From contig JABELC010000004.1 in assembly GCA_028455995.1 (NCBI GenBank), forward strand, positions 682,001-746,000: a stretch of 64,000 bases of DNA. Direction: 5' to 3'. This document shows, in pieces, positions 24,790 through 37,366 of the stretch. The translations under genes and the position numbers were made by a program. This DNA is from Scleromitrula shiraiana (Eukaryota > Ascomycota > Leotiomycetes > Helotiales > Sclerotiniaceae). Each line of letters begins with the position of its first letter. Position 1 is the first letter of the stretch. Under the pieces are notes generated by a model. That model was given only the letters and a program-made list of their open reading frames with translations. It made no database searches and was not told the origin of the DNA.

Positions 24790-26725
24790 ATGGCCGATAT
24801 GTAAGTATATCTTCTTCTAAGTTGACCCCCCTCATTCCATCTAACAATCCATTCATCTATCCCCACGATGTTTGACTCAAGAGATCTCAGGCTTCTAAGC
24901 TAATTGTACTTTTATAGTAATGTAGATGTTCTTGTTATTGGTGCAGGACCAACTGGTCTTGGAGCTGCCAAACGTTTGAATCAAATTGTGAGCTTCCTTT
25001 CATACACCGCCGATCTTGAGGTTCGAAATTTACTAATTGCAAATCATAGGATGGTCCATCTTGGATGATTATTGATTCAAATGAAACTCCTGGAGGTCTC
25101 GCATCAACAGATACAACTCCTGAGGGCTTTGTAAGTTTTCCCCAATCTCAATGGTGGGCAAATTATGGCGAAATGGCTTGCTAATTCTACTTCTCTCCCT
25201 CTAGCTCTACGATGTTGGCGGACATGTTATCTTCTCCCACTACAAATACTTCGACGATTGTATCGATGAGGCTTTACCAAAGGAGGACGATTGGTTCACA
25301 CACGAGCGTGTTTCTTACGTTCGCTGCAAGAACCTCTGGGTTCCATATCCTTTCCAAAACAATATCTCTGTTCTGCCAAAGGAGGAACAAGTAAAATGTG
25401 TGGATGGCATGGTTGATGCTGCATTGGCAGCTCGCACAGCTACAGATAAACCAAAGGATTTCGATGAGTGGATTGTCAGAATGATGGGTACTGGAATCGC
25501 AGACTTATTCATGAGACCTTATAACTACAAAGTTTGGGCTGTCCCTACCACCAAGGTTCGCATGAGTCCTTTTGTATTCTGTGTCTATAAATTTCGCTAA
25601 TGTTCTGAAAAGATGCAATGTGCATGGCTCGGTGAGCGTGTAGCAGCTCCAGATGTCAAGACTGTCGTTAAGAATGTTATTCTCAACAAGACAGCAGGAA
25701 ACTGGGGTCCCAACGCTACTTTCCGTTTCCCAGCTCGTGATGGTACCGGTGGTATTTGGATCGCAGTTGCCAACACTTTACCAAAAGAAAAGACTCTTTT
25801 CGGAAAACAAGGAGAGGTTAAGAAGGTCGATGCCGATGCACACACTGTCACTCTTTCGAGTGGTAAGACCATTGGTTACAAGAAGTTGATCACCACAATG
25901 GCTGTGGATCAACTCGTTGAGCAAATGGAAGATCAATCTTTGATCACTTTGAGCAAGGGTCTTTTCTACTCAACTACTCACGTTGTTGGGGTTGGAATTA
26001 GAGGTGAAAGACCAGACAGAATTGGAGATAAATGCTGGGTAAGTTTAATGTAGGGGCATGAATTGGATTCTGCCTAAGGCGATGGCCTACACGTTATGGT
26101 ATTGAGTTTCTGCTAACATTTTTTGTAGCTTTACTTCCCAGAAGATGACTGCCCATTTTACCGTGCAACCATCTTCTCAAACTACTCTCCATACAATCAA
26201 CCCGAGAAATCCGTTAAGCTTCCTACGCTTTACAATGCCGATGGTAGCAAGGCCAGCTCATCTGAACCTCAAGAAGGTCCATACTGGTCTATCATGTTGG
26301 AGATTTCACAATCTTCCATGAAACCAGTTGATGTTAAGAACATCCTTAAGGACTCCATTCAAGGTCTCATCAACACTCAAATGCTTAAACCAACCGATGA
26401 GATTGTCTCTACCTACCACAGAGCATTTGATCACGGTTACCCAACCCCTTCACTCGAGAGAGAAGGTGTATTGAAGGAACTCCTTCCAAAGCTCCAAGCC
26501 AAGGATATCTATTCCAGAGGACGCTTCGGCAGCTGGCGTTACGAAGTCGGAAACCAAGACCACTCGTTTATGTTGGGTGTAGAGGCAGCTGACCACATTG
26601 TAAACGGTGCTGTGGAGCTTACCCTCAACTACCCAGATTTCGTCAATGGTCGCAAGAACGAGGAAAGACGACTTGTGGAGGGTAGTCAACTCTTTAAGAA
26701 GAACGATTTACCGCTACGAAACTAA
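24790..26725 (+). CDS. glfA: UDP-galactopyranose mutase
   Basis: Six exons (24790-24800, 24918-24987, 25050-25130, 25205-25555, 25613-26038, 26129-26725) join in frame to 511 residues, the usual size of eukaryotic UGMs. The first exon is only 11 bases (Met-Ala-Asp-Ile). An FAD-binding Rossmann motif VLVIGAGPTGLGAAKRL lies at about 8-24, followed by DSNETPGGLAST and DVGGHVIFSHYKYFDD (substrate and flavin contacts), MRPYNYKVWAVPTTKMQCAW, and C-terminal FGSWRYEVGNQDHSFMLGVEAADHI. The enzyme interconverts UDP-galactopyranose and UDP-galactofuranose using reduced FAD, providing Galf for cell-wall galactomannan and glycoproteins. Also named ugmA in Aspergillus. Every signature region is intact and the gene should be functional. 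It is divergent from the putative UDP-Galf transporter. Confidence 0.95.
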
Positions 26726-27539
26726 GAATAAGAATTTCGGTTTCTTAATATTGAAGAGTTGAGAGTTGAGAGTTGGATGCATCGTGTTTTAGATCATGAA
26801 TTAATAGATCTATCGCGAGCGATAATCTCGCCTGTAGATGAGGCTTGAGATGGATGGAATGAGATGGAGATGAGATGGAGATGCACAGGTACCTCTTTAT
26901 TGCATCTAGATGTGTTGAACCTTACTTACATGTAAGGTGTTTGCTTATTAAGATACACAGATATGACGACGATATTGATATTGTACAGTACAGTACAGTA
27001 CAGTACATTATTTTTCTTGAAATTTCTACACGAAGACTAGATAGATAGCGTGCATCTTCCCCATCTTTTCATCTTACTTCTTTTAGATAAAAACTTCACT
27101 TGTAGTTGTCAAGAATCAATGTTCTAGATGATTGATAGATAGATGGATGATATATAGACGAAAGAGAAGAAAAAGAATAATATTACTTGCTTACTAGTAA
27201 CACTTTAATTGATTAAAGCTGTGAATCCAAATAGATTCGATTAGTGGTACACCAGATATCAGTATGCTATGTACCGGATTCAATATACAATATACAATAT
27301 GTAATATGTCATGAAACGGATGATCCTCCCACCTCCCACTTCCCACTCCCCACTTCCGACTTCCCACTTCCCCTCAACTGCTGGATGCAACGTCTTGATA
27401 TCTCTTGATTGGGAAAGTGGGGTAAGTTACTTACGGATTATGGGTTACGGGTTAGGGTTATGGTGAGGAAGTTAGCTGCCCTTTGTTTATGGTGATCCTT
27501 CCTTCCTTCATCTTTCGGTGGATCTTGATTGTAACTTAT

Positions 27540-27595
27540 GTTGATGTTGATGTTGATGTTGATGTTGATGTTGATGTTGGTAGATTTTATATGTT

Positions 27596-27627
<32 letters not shown>

Positions 27628-27700
27628 TGTATGTATGTATGTTTATATGTTTGTATGTATGTATGTTTATGTGTTTATATGTTTGTATGTATGTATACAT
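27540..27700. repeat. TGATGT array followed by ATGT array
   Basis: About seven units of the hexamer TTGATG (27540-27580), then about ten to eleven ATGT units (27598-27641) and further interrupted ATGT/TTATATG units to about 27700. Confidence 0.9.
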
Positions 27701-27935
27701 ACATAAATCTAAAAGAATACTAGTAGGAGAATATAATATTTATATAATATTCATATAAACATCTACTGTAGTATCATATAGAAAAAAACCTACCTTAAAT
27801 ATCTATCCACCTATCCATCTATCTATCTATCTATCCATCCACCCACCTACTCCCCCTTCCATCAAGTTCCCTCCTCTACAAAGATTAAAAAACCCATTAG
27901 AATCGAATTTGAAACTTGGATTTTTAATATCTCGC

Positions 27936-27937
<2 letters not shown>

Positions 27938-27969
<32 letters not shown>
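27938..27969. repeat. AG dinucleotide microsatellite
   Basis: Some 15 perfect AG units. Confidence 0.9.
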
Positions 27970-27972
<3 letters not shown>

Positions 27973-28267
27973 CTATACATTTTACTTTATTCTATTCCAT
28001 TCTTATATCTCCTTTCCTTCTTCCTTCTTCTCTCTTCCTTCTTTCAAATTTATTCCTTGGTATCATTCATTCAGTCGTTCAATTACTAAAACTTTCCCAA
28101 AGAGAAAAAGAAAGAGAGAAGAGAAGAAAGAGAAGAAAGAGCCATATATGCTATGTATGTATGTATGTACGTATGTCATTCAAATTCATATTCAAATTCA
28201 TATTCATATCGTGTATGTCATTGTGTATGCCATTGTGTATGCCATTATATATATTATGCCGCTGTTA

Positions 28268-28335
28268 TACAACCCAATCCAACCCAATCCAACCCAATCC
28301 AACCCAAGTCAACCCAAGTCAACCCAAGTAAACCC
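28268..28335. repeat. 10-bp tandem repeat, CAACCCAATC / CAACCCAAGT
   Basis: Four CAACCCAATC-type units followed by three CAACCCAAGT-type units; the change occurs midway, as in a two-step expansion. Confidence 0.9.
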
Positions 28336-28628
28336 GGTAGAGGTAATTTTCCACCTCATTCCACCCTTGCCCTCCCTATTCTATTCCATTTCATTTCATT
28401 CCATTCCATTCCAGCAGTATCATATCAATCATAAAATATCCCATCCTATCCATAAACCCATAATGTCGTATCTAAAGCAAGAGAAACCAAACCAAACAAT
28501 CCATTCATCCTATGCATTCATGAGTATCATAACCAACCAACCAAACCAAACCAAACCAAACCAAGCCCAACTTTCCTTCCCCCCTCCCGAAACAACGAAA
28601 CCCATAACCCATAACCCATACCCCCACC

Positions 28629-31430
28629 CTATTTCCTACTCAAACTCCCCCCCGCTTTCCCAGCAAGTCTCAACCATTTCCTCCCCATTGCCGTCGCCGC
28701 ATTAGTTCCAGTTCCCGTTCCCGTAATCTCCTCATTCGCATTCGCATAACCATTTATATTAGAAACTGCTTTTGCCACACCCACACTCTCGCTTCTTTTT
28801 CTCCCTCCTCCCATACCCATACCCATACCAATATTCCTTGTCCCATCCCCACCATCAGCATCACGCCCACGCTCATAATCACCATCCCAAGCATCCCCAC
28901 CACCACCCCACCTCCCGCTAAATCCCCTCTCTCTCGCACTTCCCCCCATTCCCATCCTCATCCCACTCGCGCTTCTCGGTCTCCACCCCTGCTGGGATTG
29001 CGTACCCGATGCTCTGACTCTCGCGATCGGTGGTGGTGTAGCGCTAGCTCCCACATCGTTATCGTTCAAATCAAGATGTAAATTACCGTCTTGAAGATCT
29101 TCGTTGCCGTTCGAACTACTACTACCACTACCGTCGAATAGGTTATGCTTGAGTTTTTCCTTTTCTTTTTCCTTGCTGCGGTGAGAATGGGGGTTTGATA
29201 ATGAAACAACGGGAGTGGTATCAGATCTTGAGAAGAACAATCTAGACGGGAGTAAGCGACGGAAATCTTTCTTTTCTTTTTCTTCGACTACTACGGGGGT
29301 AGGTTGTGTAGGAGAGGGTGTTGTAGCCGGTGTTGTATTTGTGTTCGTATTCGTATTGGCGGTGCTGTTTGTGATGATGGATGATGGTACTTGTTTTTTT
29401 GTGCTGGTAGTGGCTGCTAATGAGGAGCGACGATCTGGTGCTGAGGGTTGGGACATATTGTCTAGAGGCGTTGATGATGAATGATCTCCGAAACGAGAGA
29501 CAGGTCTTCGATAGTTGGAACCTTGGGCAACTGTATCGTAACTTTGAGGATGGTTACTTGATGATTGACTTTGGCTCGTGTTGCGGAGTGCTTCATAGCG
29601 GTGATCTGTACGGATTTCAGAAGGGAGTCTTGAATCCGGATGATTGTTGAACATCATATCTCCACCCCAGTCTCGGTTTCTAGTAGTGTTGGCATTAATG
29701 TTGAAGGAGAAGAATTCGGGTGTTTTAGTTCGATTATGTCCTTGTCGGGGTAGAAGGCTGGTTTTTGGGACATAGGAACTTGCAATGCTAGAAGTGCTAA
29801 ATGTATCTGTGAGATCATCAATTGTCTCGGTATCCCATCCATGACCATCTTTTCGACTTGTCACTGTCTCGCATGCACTACGTGGTCGCAATGGAATTGT
29901 TGATTGATAAGAATCGTATGTATTTTGAGGTACAGAGAAAGTTGAAGTGCCGTGAAGGAAAGTAATTTGATCGTCATTAATCTCTCCTTGGTAATTCAAT
30001 GTGTCATCTGACTTTTTATGATTTCTTAAAGTTCCAGTACTGATGGTGTCAGGGGTAGGTGGTAGTTTATGCGAACTATCATATCCACGAGTATCGACAG
30101 TGGTTCTGCGTAGAATTTTAGGTTTTGGTCTATCTTGGATAGCTAATTTCTTAGGTTGAGTTGAAAGCTTCTCCAATCTATTTTGAAGTTTTTCGAGACG
30201 TTGCAGTGGCGAGGCAGCGATATAATTCATTGACAAAAATGGGTTTTTTTGGCTAGCTCTGGATCCTGGTGATGGCATGCGCATCGGCACAGTCGAAGCA
30301 GGACGTTCGTCAACCCATTTTTCAATAGATGAGCTCGTTCGGCGATGCCTGCGAGGCGATTCGAATTCCTCGTCTGGTGGGGGCAACTTTTCTCCATAGA
30401 TACTTAAGAATGAGCTTTCACTCAACACGCTCAACGAAGGACTATTCATACCATTTAAGCTTGGTGCTTCTTCTGGTAATCTTGGTAATCCTCCAGCATC
30501 GCTAAAACTGTGGGTACTTGGAACATATAAACTTCTTAAAGCTTCCACGCCTTCACTCTGCTCCGACAAGAATGATGGCATTTTGGCAAGAACATTTGAC
30601 GTGCCCTTTCGTCGTGGTGTATCTGCATTTCCGTATCCTGGTGGTGAGCTTGGTATGTCCTGATCCGAGCCATGGCGCAAGTAATCTCCACCATACTTCG
30701 TGTCGAAACTCATAACATCCTCTCGTTCCTGCATCAGCCTAGCAACCTGTGCCTCTAGATCACATATCAATCCAACCGCTTCTTCCACAGCTTGATCTCT
30801 CTTCTCTAACTCTGCAAGTAACTGCTCGTTAACTTCTTGTAACTCTGTTTGATCCTGTGTCTGTTTCTTGAAATACTCCAACTCCGACTCCAACGTCTCT
30901 TGTCTCTGTCTTCGGTGGAATAGCTCTAACTTAAGATCGAAGTTTTGTTTATGCAATGTAGAAACGGTCTAAAAGCAATAGTATATGATTAGCACCCAAA
31001 CCTATAAAACTAGAAATATTCTTACCTCTTCCATCTGCTTTACACCCATAGCTTTCTTCGATGGTTGATTAACACCACTCGAACTTGGTCTCCTCTCCTC
31101 TCTATCAATTCTTGGACCCTTCGCCGGGGAACTTTGGTACTCTCTCCCAAAACTCATATTTTTAGTATTGAGTTCTCCACTCAGTCTCCTTTCTCTTCCC
31201 TTTCTTTCTCTCAATTTTTCTTGCAATAAACTAGTTCCCCCTAATTGTGCAGTATTTCTTCCACTACCCAAGGAAGGTAAATTTGCATTTGAGCTATTCG
31301 TACTATTGCTTGAAACAGTTGGCGTCATTCTGATATGATTGCTTGAAGAACCTGGGGAGTCGGGAGCTATTTTTATTCTTGATGTAGAAGAAATTCGACT
31401 TCTTCTCGAACCTTGACTATCTTCTTCCAT
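28629..31430 (-). CDS. Centrosomin N-terminal motif (Cnn_1N / CM1-like) coiled-coil protein
   Basis: Two exons (31430-31026 and 30968-28629) give 914 residues. The first 125 residues are Ser/Arg-rich and disordered. At the exon junction lies the motif VKQMEETVSTLHKQNFDLKL followed by ELFHRRQRQETLESELEYFK, matching the CM1-like N-terminal motif of centrosomin, Mto1 and ApsB proteins that binds gamma-tubulin complexes. A coiled coil extends to about residue 215. The remaining 700 residues are low complexity, with Ser/Thr/Pro-rich stretches and, near the C terminus, Gly-Met-Gly-Met and Asn-Thr runs that mirror simple-sequence DNA. The likely role is recruiting or organising microtubule nucleation at spindle pole bodies or septa. 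It is shorter than Mto1/ApsB and has no obvious second coiled coil, so a specific orthologue is not assigned. Confidence 0.75.
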
Positions 31431-32087
31431 AATTTCTTCTTCCTTCGGAATTTCTGCCAGTTGGTTTGTTGTTTTGTTCTGTTTTGGTTTGTTTTATTTG
31501 TTGGGATGGAAAATGTACTATCAGTCTTTCATAGAAATCCTAATATATCGTTTCCAAAGCCAGGTTGTTGCTTGCGCAATCGAATCGTTGTAAAGCAAAA
31601 AAGTAAGGGAATTCCTTGAGGGATTTAATGAGAGGTAAAGCAGGAATTACTGTAAAAAGTGAGAACTAGGAAGAAGTGAATAGAGTCAAAAAAAATATGA
31701 AATTAATGACACCAAAAAGAATGAGTGAATATTATGGAAACCTGAAATCATATGTGTATCTCGTAGTACTCGTTTGTTACTTCAGACGATTGATTGATTG
31801 ATTTGATCTTCCCTCACATTGTGCAGTGTGAACCTTGATCATGGAAAGTAGATCTACATGTAATGCAATGTATATGCAATGCACCTATGTTGAAGGTGGT
31901 GAGAGAATGTAGTATAGTAAACCACCATAACATAGAAAAAAAAAAAGATCGTTATTTGGTATTTCGTGGAATGTGAGATACCAAAAGTCGATGTTTTGGA
32001 TTTGTTTGGTTCCTAGGTCAATGGTCTTTCATTCCTCCCAACTTTTCAAATTCAACTAACTTTTAGAGTAGACAAACCTTTGGAAGG

Positions 32088-32123
32088 AAAGAAAAGAAAA
32101 GAAAAGAAAAGAAAAGAAAAGAA
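32088..32123. repeat. GAAAA pentanucleotide repeat
   Basis: Seven AAAAG units in tandem on the + strand. Confidence 0.9.
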
Positions 32124-33016
32124 TACTAAAACTTCAAAACTAATAATTAACTAATAATTGAGAAAAGTCGAGAGTAAAACTCTACTAGAAGAAGAAGAAA
32201 AAGAAGAAGAAAAAGGAGAAGTCAAACAAAGTTTTTCAATGTACAGATGTACAGATGAAATGATATAATGCAACATCAATTAACACCTGAACAATTACCT
32301 ACTACCTAGCTAAGTGTTAGCTTCAGGGACTTCTCCTTTTCAGATAATCTATCTGCCAGTGTAGTATCTCGTCGGGTTCTCGTCTCGTCCCGATACAAGT
32401 GTATTTATTGCCTAGTACTAGATTACTAGATTACTACATTACTAGACTACTAGTAAGCCATTCGGTAGTTACTAATAATAAGTACTATGAGTACCATACT
32501 ATGTAATAAGTAACCTTCAGATTTCAAGTCGGGTCCATCGCTCTCTAACTAATAATCATCATATGTCATTTTTATTTTGAATACTATACTATACTATACT
32601 ATACTATACCATGTGCCCATCACTTCAAATATTTACGTCCATCCCCCTCCACTTATCCAATAAAACTCCATATTTTTATATTCATACTCGAGTAATGATC
32701 GTACGTCTATCTAGCTCTATTCTTCCCATTATTCTCCCTTTGCAGAGTTCCCAAATTTCAATCATCGCATCCCATCCCAAGTGCAGTGCAGTGCAGTACA
32801 GACAGTACAGTACAGTGAATACTCAATAAATCCCACACCTCATACGTACCGGTACGGTACCTAGAATATCCCCAAACCAAACCCAAGGTCCCCAAATCCA
32901 ACCATCCGGGCCTAGACGAGCTAATCGGCGATCACGGATCAACCTGCGGCACCGTGCAGTTTCGGGTGGCGGCATGGGTAGTTCTAGACTTTCTTGACCT
33001 AAAGTTGGGGATTTTG

Positions 33017-33048
33017 TGTCGTATGGTGTCGTATGGTGTCGTATGGTA
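33017..33048. repeat. 10-bp tandem repeat, GTCGTATGGT
   Basis: Three perfect units plus a diverged fourth. Confidence 0.85.
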
Positions 33049-33901
33049 TGTCATGGTATCGCTCCTTTGCTTTGCACGTAAGTGTAACGGTTGGTCTAGT
33101 TATTGATTAATATATTAATATATTTATTTATTTATTTATTGGGAGAATATTCGATGCATATTGACTTTTCATTTCATTTCATTTCTTTTCTTTTCTTCTC
33201 TATCTAGAACTATCTACGGAGTATTTTAAAGACCGTAATTAATCACATCGTATATAAGGATACGATATCTCTATAGCATCAACCAACTAATAATAACTAA
33301 TATCGGCACTTATGTACCTATAAAATACCTACCGTACCTAACAACCAATGCATGTCGTATCCATCCGTCCATTTATGCATCTATCATCCATTTATGCATC
33401 TATCCAGTCCAATTCCCTTCATGAGAAACTCTCCCAAAAACTCAAGACAGACAGACTCAAGAAAGAAAAAAATAAAAAAATAAAAATAAAAAAGGGACTT
33501 AATAAATTTCATAAATTCCATTTCTCTCATTACGGTAGCAATCACACAAATCATTCCCGAATAGACATTATGTCGTAATGAGTTCGAGGGATCGGAAATT
33601 GGGAATTCATTTGTAACGTTCTTTTGAAGAAGTTATTGGATATTTATAATTCGATTGGTTCTCTGATCGGAAATCCTTTTAGTGTGATATGAATATGAAT
33701 ATGAATATGAATTCGTGATATGTACAGTACTCTTTAATCGTCTTATTCGCCTGGAATTGATGGATGAATTATCTACTATGTACGTAGGCTTCGTATATTT
33801 CAAACCTGGGAACTTTAAAGCTGACCTAGTGACAACTGCCGAGTCTAGATAATAACTAAAAAATACAGACGGTATTACAAGATTTTCATATCTTTAAAAA
33901 A

Positions 33902-35693
33902 TCAACCCCCCTGTTTATCCTTCCCCCTAAACAAATCATTCCAAAACTCTCGAAACCCATACAGCGGTCTCTTGGAATCATAAACCACCACCTTCCCCGC
34001 CCCAAACCTCTCCATAATCCCACCCGACGTATGTCCAATCTTCTCCGCCAATTCCTTAGCAGGCCGCGTAGCTCTCTCTTTAATAACGCCGGCTAATTGT
34101 GGCGCAACATCCGCATAGCAGGATTTGAGTTCGCGGTCTAGTGAGAAGTAGGGCTTTTTGGCGAGATCGGGGGCCATGAGGTTGTAGGAGCGGGTTTTGC
34201 TGTTGAGGTCGGTGATGGCGAGCGTGAGGTAGGATTGTTCGGATGCTTCCCATGATGGGATGCGGAAGGGGGAGGGGAGTGGGGCGGCTGGGGGTGGGGG
34301 AGGAGGAGGTGATATTGATGTTGATGTTGATGATGATGCATCGGATTCAACTGGTGTTTCCTCAGTAATGGTTACTTCGGCGTTCTTTGTCTCTACCGAG
34401 ATTTGTACCGCTGAGGCACCGCTTGTTGGCGATGAAGGCGCTTCTTGTATGATTTTCACCATAACAGGATCATCGGTGGCATTTGTAGGTACAGAAATCT
34501 GCTCGACTGCCCGCCTTTTGGGATTGTAAATAGCTTCCGATTCCGCATATCTTTCCGCTGTTCGCATTTGCTCTTGTAATGTACCACCCCGACTTGCGAT
34601 CGTCCTTGCGGCGTGACGTTTCCAGTCATTTCGCAATCTTGCTCTAAAAACAGCGGCAGCTTTGACAAGCTCTTGTTGTTTCTCTATCCAGGGTGGGACA
34701 ATATCTTGTCTTTGAATCATTTTGTTCATAATGTATTCCGTCGTATCGATAAATGGGTTATCGGCTCGAGCATCTCGTTCAATTGCTTTACCTCGAGGAA
34801 TGTTCTGTGAATTGGTAATGAGTGCATATTCACCTCAATATTTCCAAAGCTTAACTCACTTTAAACTGTCCTCGAGCAATAGCATCCTCAATCCTCTCAT
34901 TTGCTAGTGCAGCTAAACCCCTGATTGAGTTAGGCATAGCCCTCGCCCCAGGTGTAAATCTCTCTTTTAATTCCTTCCTCATCTCAGCTCTTTCTTCCTC
35001 TGTCATTTGTGTGTCTTTAGAAATGGCGTAAATCGAGGTCTTATCTCTAGCGTTTGCTAATCTTTGCCCAGGTTTCAACCTAGATTCTCTTTTCAACCTC
35101 AAATCCACAATTGGATCCGGTATCTTTCCCGGGCCTCTCAACCCCGGCTTCAAAGGCTTCCTTGAATCATCCAACATCCGCAGGACCGTATCCTCAGTAT
35201 TCTCGGTACCAGCCCATGCTTGTCCCGTTGCGATATCTCGAGATCCACGACCAATATTTGATGTGAGACTTGCTTCTGCAAAGGCGGAAGCATTCTCGGA
35301 TTTGAATTTCGCAGCTTCTACTCTTTCAAGTAGCCTCGCCTTCAATTCGTCAGAAAATCCAGCTTCTTCGACGGCTTTTCGACCGGCTCGCCCCCCCTCT
35401 ATAAGTGCATCTTCTGTAGCTTCTGCGAGACGTCTTGACATGGCCCCCTGTTCCTTTTCAACGTTCTCCTTAATGGAGACCTCTTTTGGACTCTGGTTCA
35501 AGATTTGTGCTTCAATGGACTCAAGATCTTCCGACCCTGCTCTCACTTTACTGTCATCTTCCTTATGAAGTGGCAAAACTCTTGAGAATCGCCGAGAGAG
35601 GTTTTCATTAAGAATTGATATCGCATTTTGCTGTCTTGAAGCTCGCAGACAACGGGCGCATGTAAAAGGTGCCTGTAAAACTATTCCGTACAT
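33902..35693 (-). CDS. DUF1992 / DnaJ homologue subfamily C member 28-like mitochondrial protein
   Basis: Two exons (35693-34860 and 34804-33902) give 578 residues. The N terminus is Arg-rich with few acids (CARCLRASRQQ, then LSRRFSRVLP), consistent with a mitochondrial presequence. The diagnostic domain spans the exon junction: NERIEDAIARGQFK joined to NIPRGKAIERDARADNPFID, then a segment beginning MIQRQDIVPPWIEKQQELV. This is the DUF1992 conserved region of DNAJC28. No J-domain HPD motif is seen, as usual in fungal members. Residues after about 400 include a Pro-rich run (coded near 34290-34320) and a C-terminal region ending YDSKRPLYGFREFWNDLF. Molecular function of the family is poorly known; animal DNAJC28 has been linked to Golgi/COG and mitochondrial roles. 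Start at 35693 is the first ATG in frame. Confidence 0.85.
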
Positions 35694-37366
35694 ATATGAA
35701 AGATTGTTTGATGTGAAAGAAATTGTTAATTGATAAGACTTTCATGGTGATGTGAAATATTATTGCTACAACCCTGTACATTTTAATTTTCGGCGATAAG
35801 ATAAAGCAATTGATAAGACTGATCAATTGATATGCTTATGCGATGAACTTTTGAAGGAATACGAGTACCGGTACAAGAGAACAACATTGAAGATATACAT
35901 ATGGAGCTGGTACACAAACAACTTGAATATGATCAATTTGAAAACAACTTTTGATTCTCTTGATGAAATCTTGAAATATTAGGACTATATTGGCATATAT
36001 TGAAAATCGTGGATTTTGGTCTAATACTTGAGTGTCATTAATGAATATATATTTTATTACAGGATGAACTAATAAATCGTTACTACTCGGACTCGTATAG
36101 CAAGTTTGCCAGTTTCGTGTCTGTAAAAATGAATCTCTACAATACCGGTAAAAATATATGGAACAAGATATCCTTTACAGGAAGGGGTGCAGTTATATAT
36201 CCGTCCTAGAGTAAATTCTCCGATGACTACGGAAGAATGTATGTAAAATCGACCCCACAGTGCCCACACAGAGATAGACGTTGACATCCATCTATATCGT
36301 ATGTACATAGTTACTAATATATACGTCAGATACTCCAGCTGTAACGTTCAGGACTATCTCGTGCCTCATCAACCTGATGAAAATTTTGTAATCCTTTATG
36401 ATCCCACTAGATCCTCCAATAAAAGAATCAAGTAAATCGGGCCGAAGAATAACATTCCACACTCCCGGGAAAGAAAAGAGATGGAGATCGTATCCGTTAT
36501 ACCAATGATACGATTCCAAGAAATATAAGGTACCCGACCAGAAGAGTAGTTGTAGTGTCCACAACCTAGATTTCTATACACCGTGAAATAAGTAATATAC
36601 ATTGCAGATACTATGAGGTAAGGAATCAATTAAAATTAATGCTCGTACTCTTCGTACACAAACCACCATTAACCCAAATCATTTGGTGCATTTGGTGCAA
36701 TTTCTCCGTGGGACGATGAACCTCGGGATTCACGGAATTTACCGATTTGGTGAGAATTGAGGAGGAGAATGGAGAGAGGAGATACATACCTAGGTAGTAA
36801 GGTAAGGTAAGGTAAGGTAGGTGGGAGGGCCAGAAATTAGATAGAATAATAAAATAATGAGAAAAGAATTTCAATTTCTTTTGTACATGTATAGTTCATA
36901 GTACTCTTTACAGTACTCTTCAATGTCGGTTGATACATTCTTTCATTGCGATTACATTACATTACATTCATTATATTCATACCAATATTCCAATGTTATG
37001 TACATGACATCGTATATCAACCCAAAATAATAATATTATTAACATTGGGAATTTCCATTTGTAAAATTGTCAAGTTAGGAAAGGAAGCTCGCGACTACTA
37101 CCTACTTACTACCTACTACTACTACTACTATATCAAAAAGGTGATCATCCATTCTCTTCTTTGATTTCCACTACCTCTCCCCGTGGACACTTAATACTTA
37201 ACAATAGGTTACCTACTTATCTAAAAGTGTTTTGTCGTCTTGAAGTTTTCCTACAATCTCAAAAACCAAGCTTTCTCTTTTCCACTTTTTGGAAGCTCTA
37301 TCGGCTATTTCGTATTGGATATTTGTTTTGCGGTTTGCGAATTGGGGGTAGTCATCCTGGCTTACT
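35694..37366. other. Divergent intergenic region
   Basis: Promoter region shared by the DUF1992 gene (-) and the Zn2Cys6 regulator (+). AT-rich, with short repeats GGTAA (36793-36815), ATTACATT (36950-36970) and CTACTA (about 37094-37130). No conserved frame. Confidence 0.6.

Larger units (their letters stand above)
26726..28628. other. Convergent intergenic region dominated by simple repeats
   Basis: Between the 3' ends of UGM (+) and the centrosomin-motif gene (-). Contains TACAG (about 26985-27005), TGATGT, ATGT, AG, CAACCCAATC and CAAAC arrays. Frames encoding runs such as Cys-Met-Tyr-Val are repeat translations, not genes. Confidence 0.7.
31431..33901. other. Intergenic with poly-purine and short tandem repeats
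   Basis: Upstream region of the centrosomin-motif gene and downstream region of the DUF1992 gene. Contains GAAAA (32088-32122), ACTAGATT-type repeats (about 32410-32450), CTATA (32583-32607), CAGTG/TACAG (32782-32815), and GTCGTATGGT (33017-33047). No conserved frame. Confidence 0.6.

Noticed and set aside
27440..27475. Telomere-like GGGTTACGGGTTAGGGTTA
   Set aside because: Only two to three imperfect units inside ordinary intergenic DNA; too short to call an interstitial telomere.
27483..27758. Open frames coding Cys-Met-Tyr-Val and Asp-Val repeats
   Set aside because: They are translations of TGATGT and ATGT microsatellites, with no start context or conserved part.
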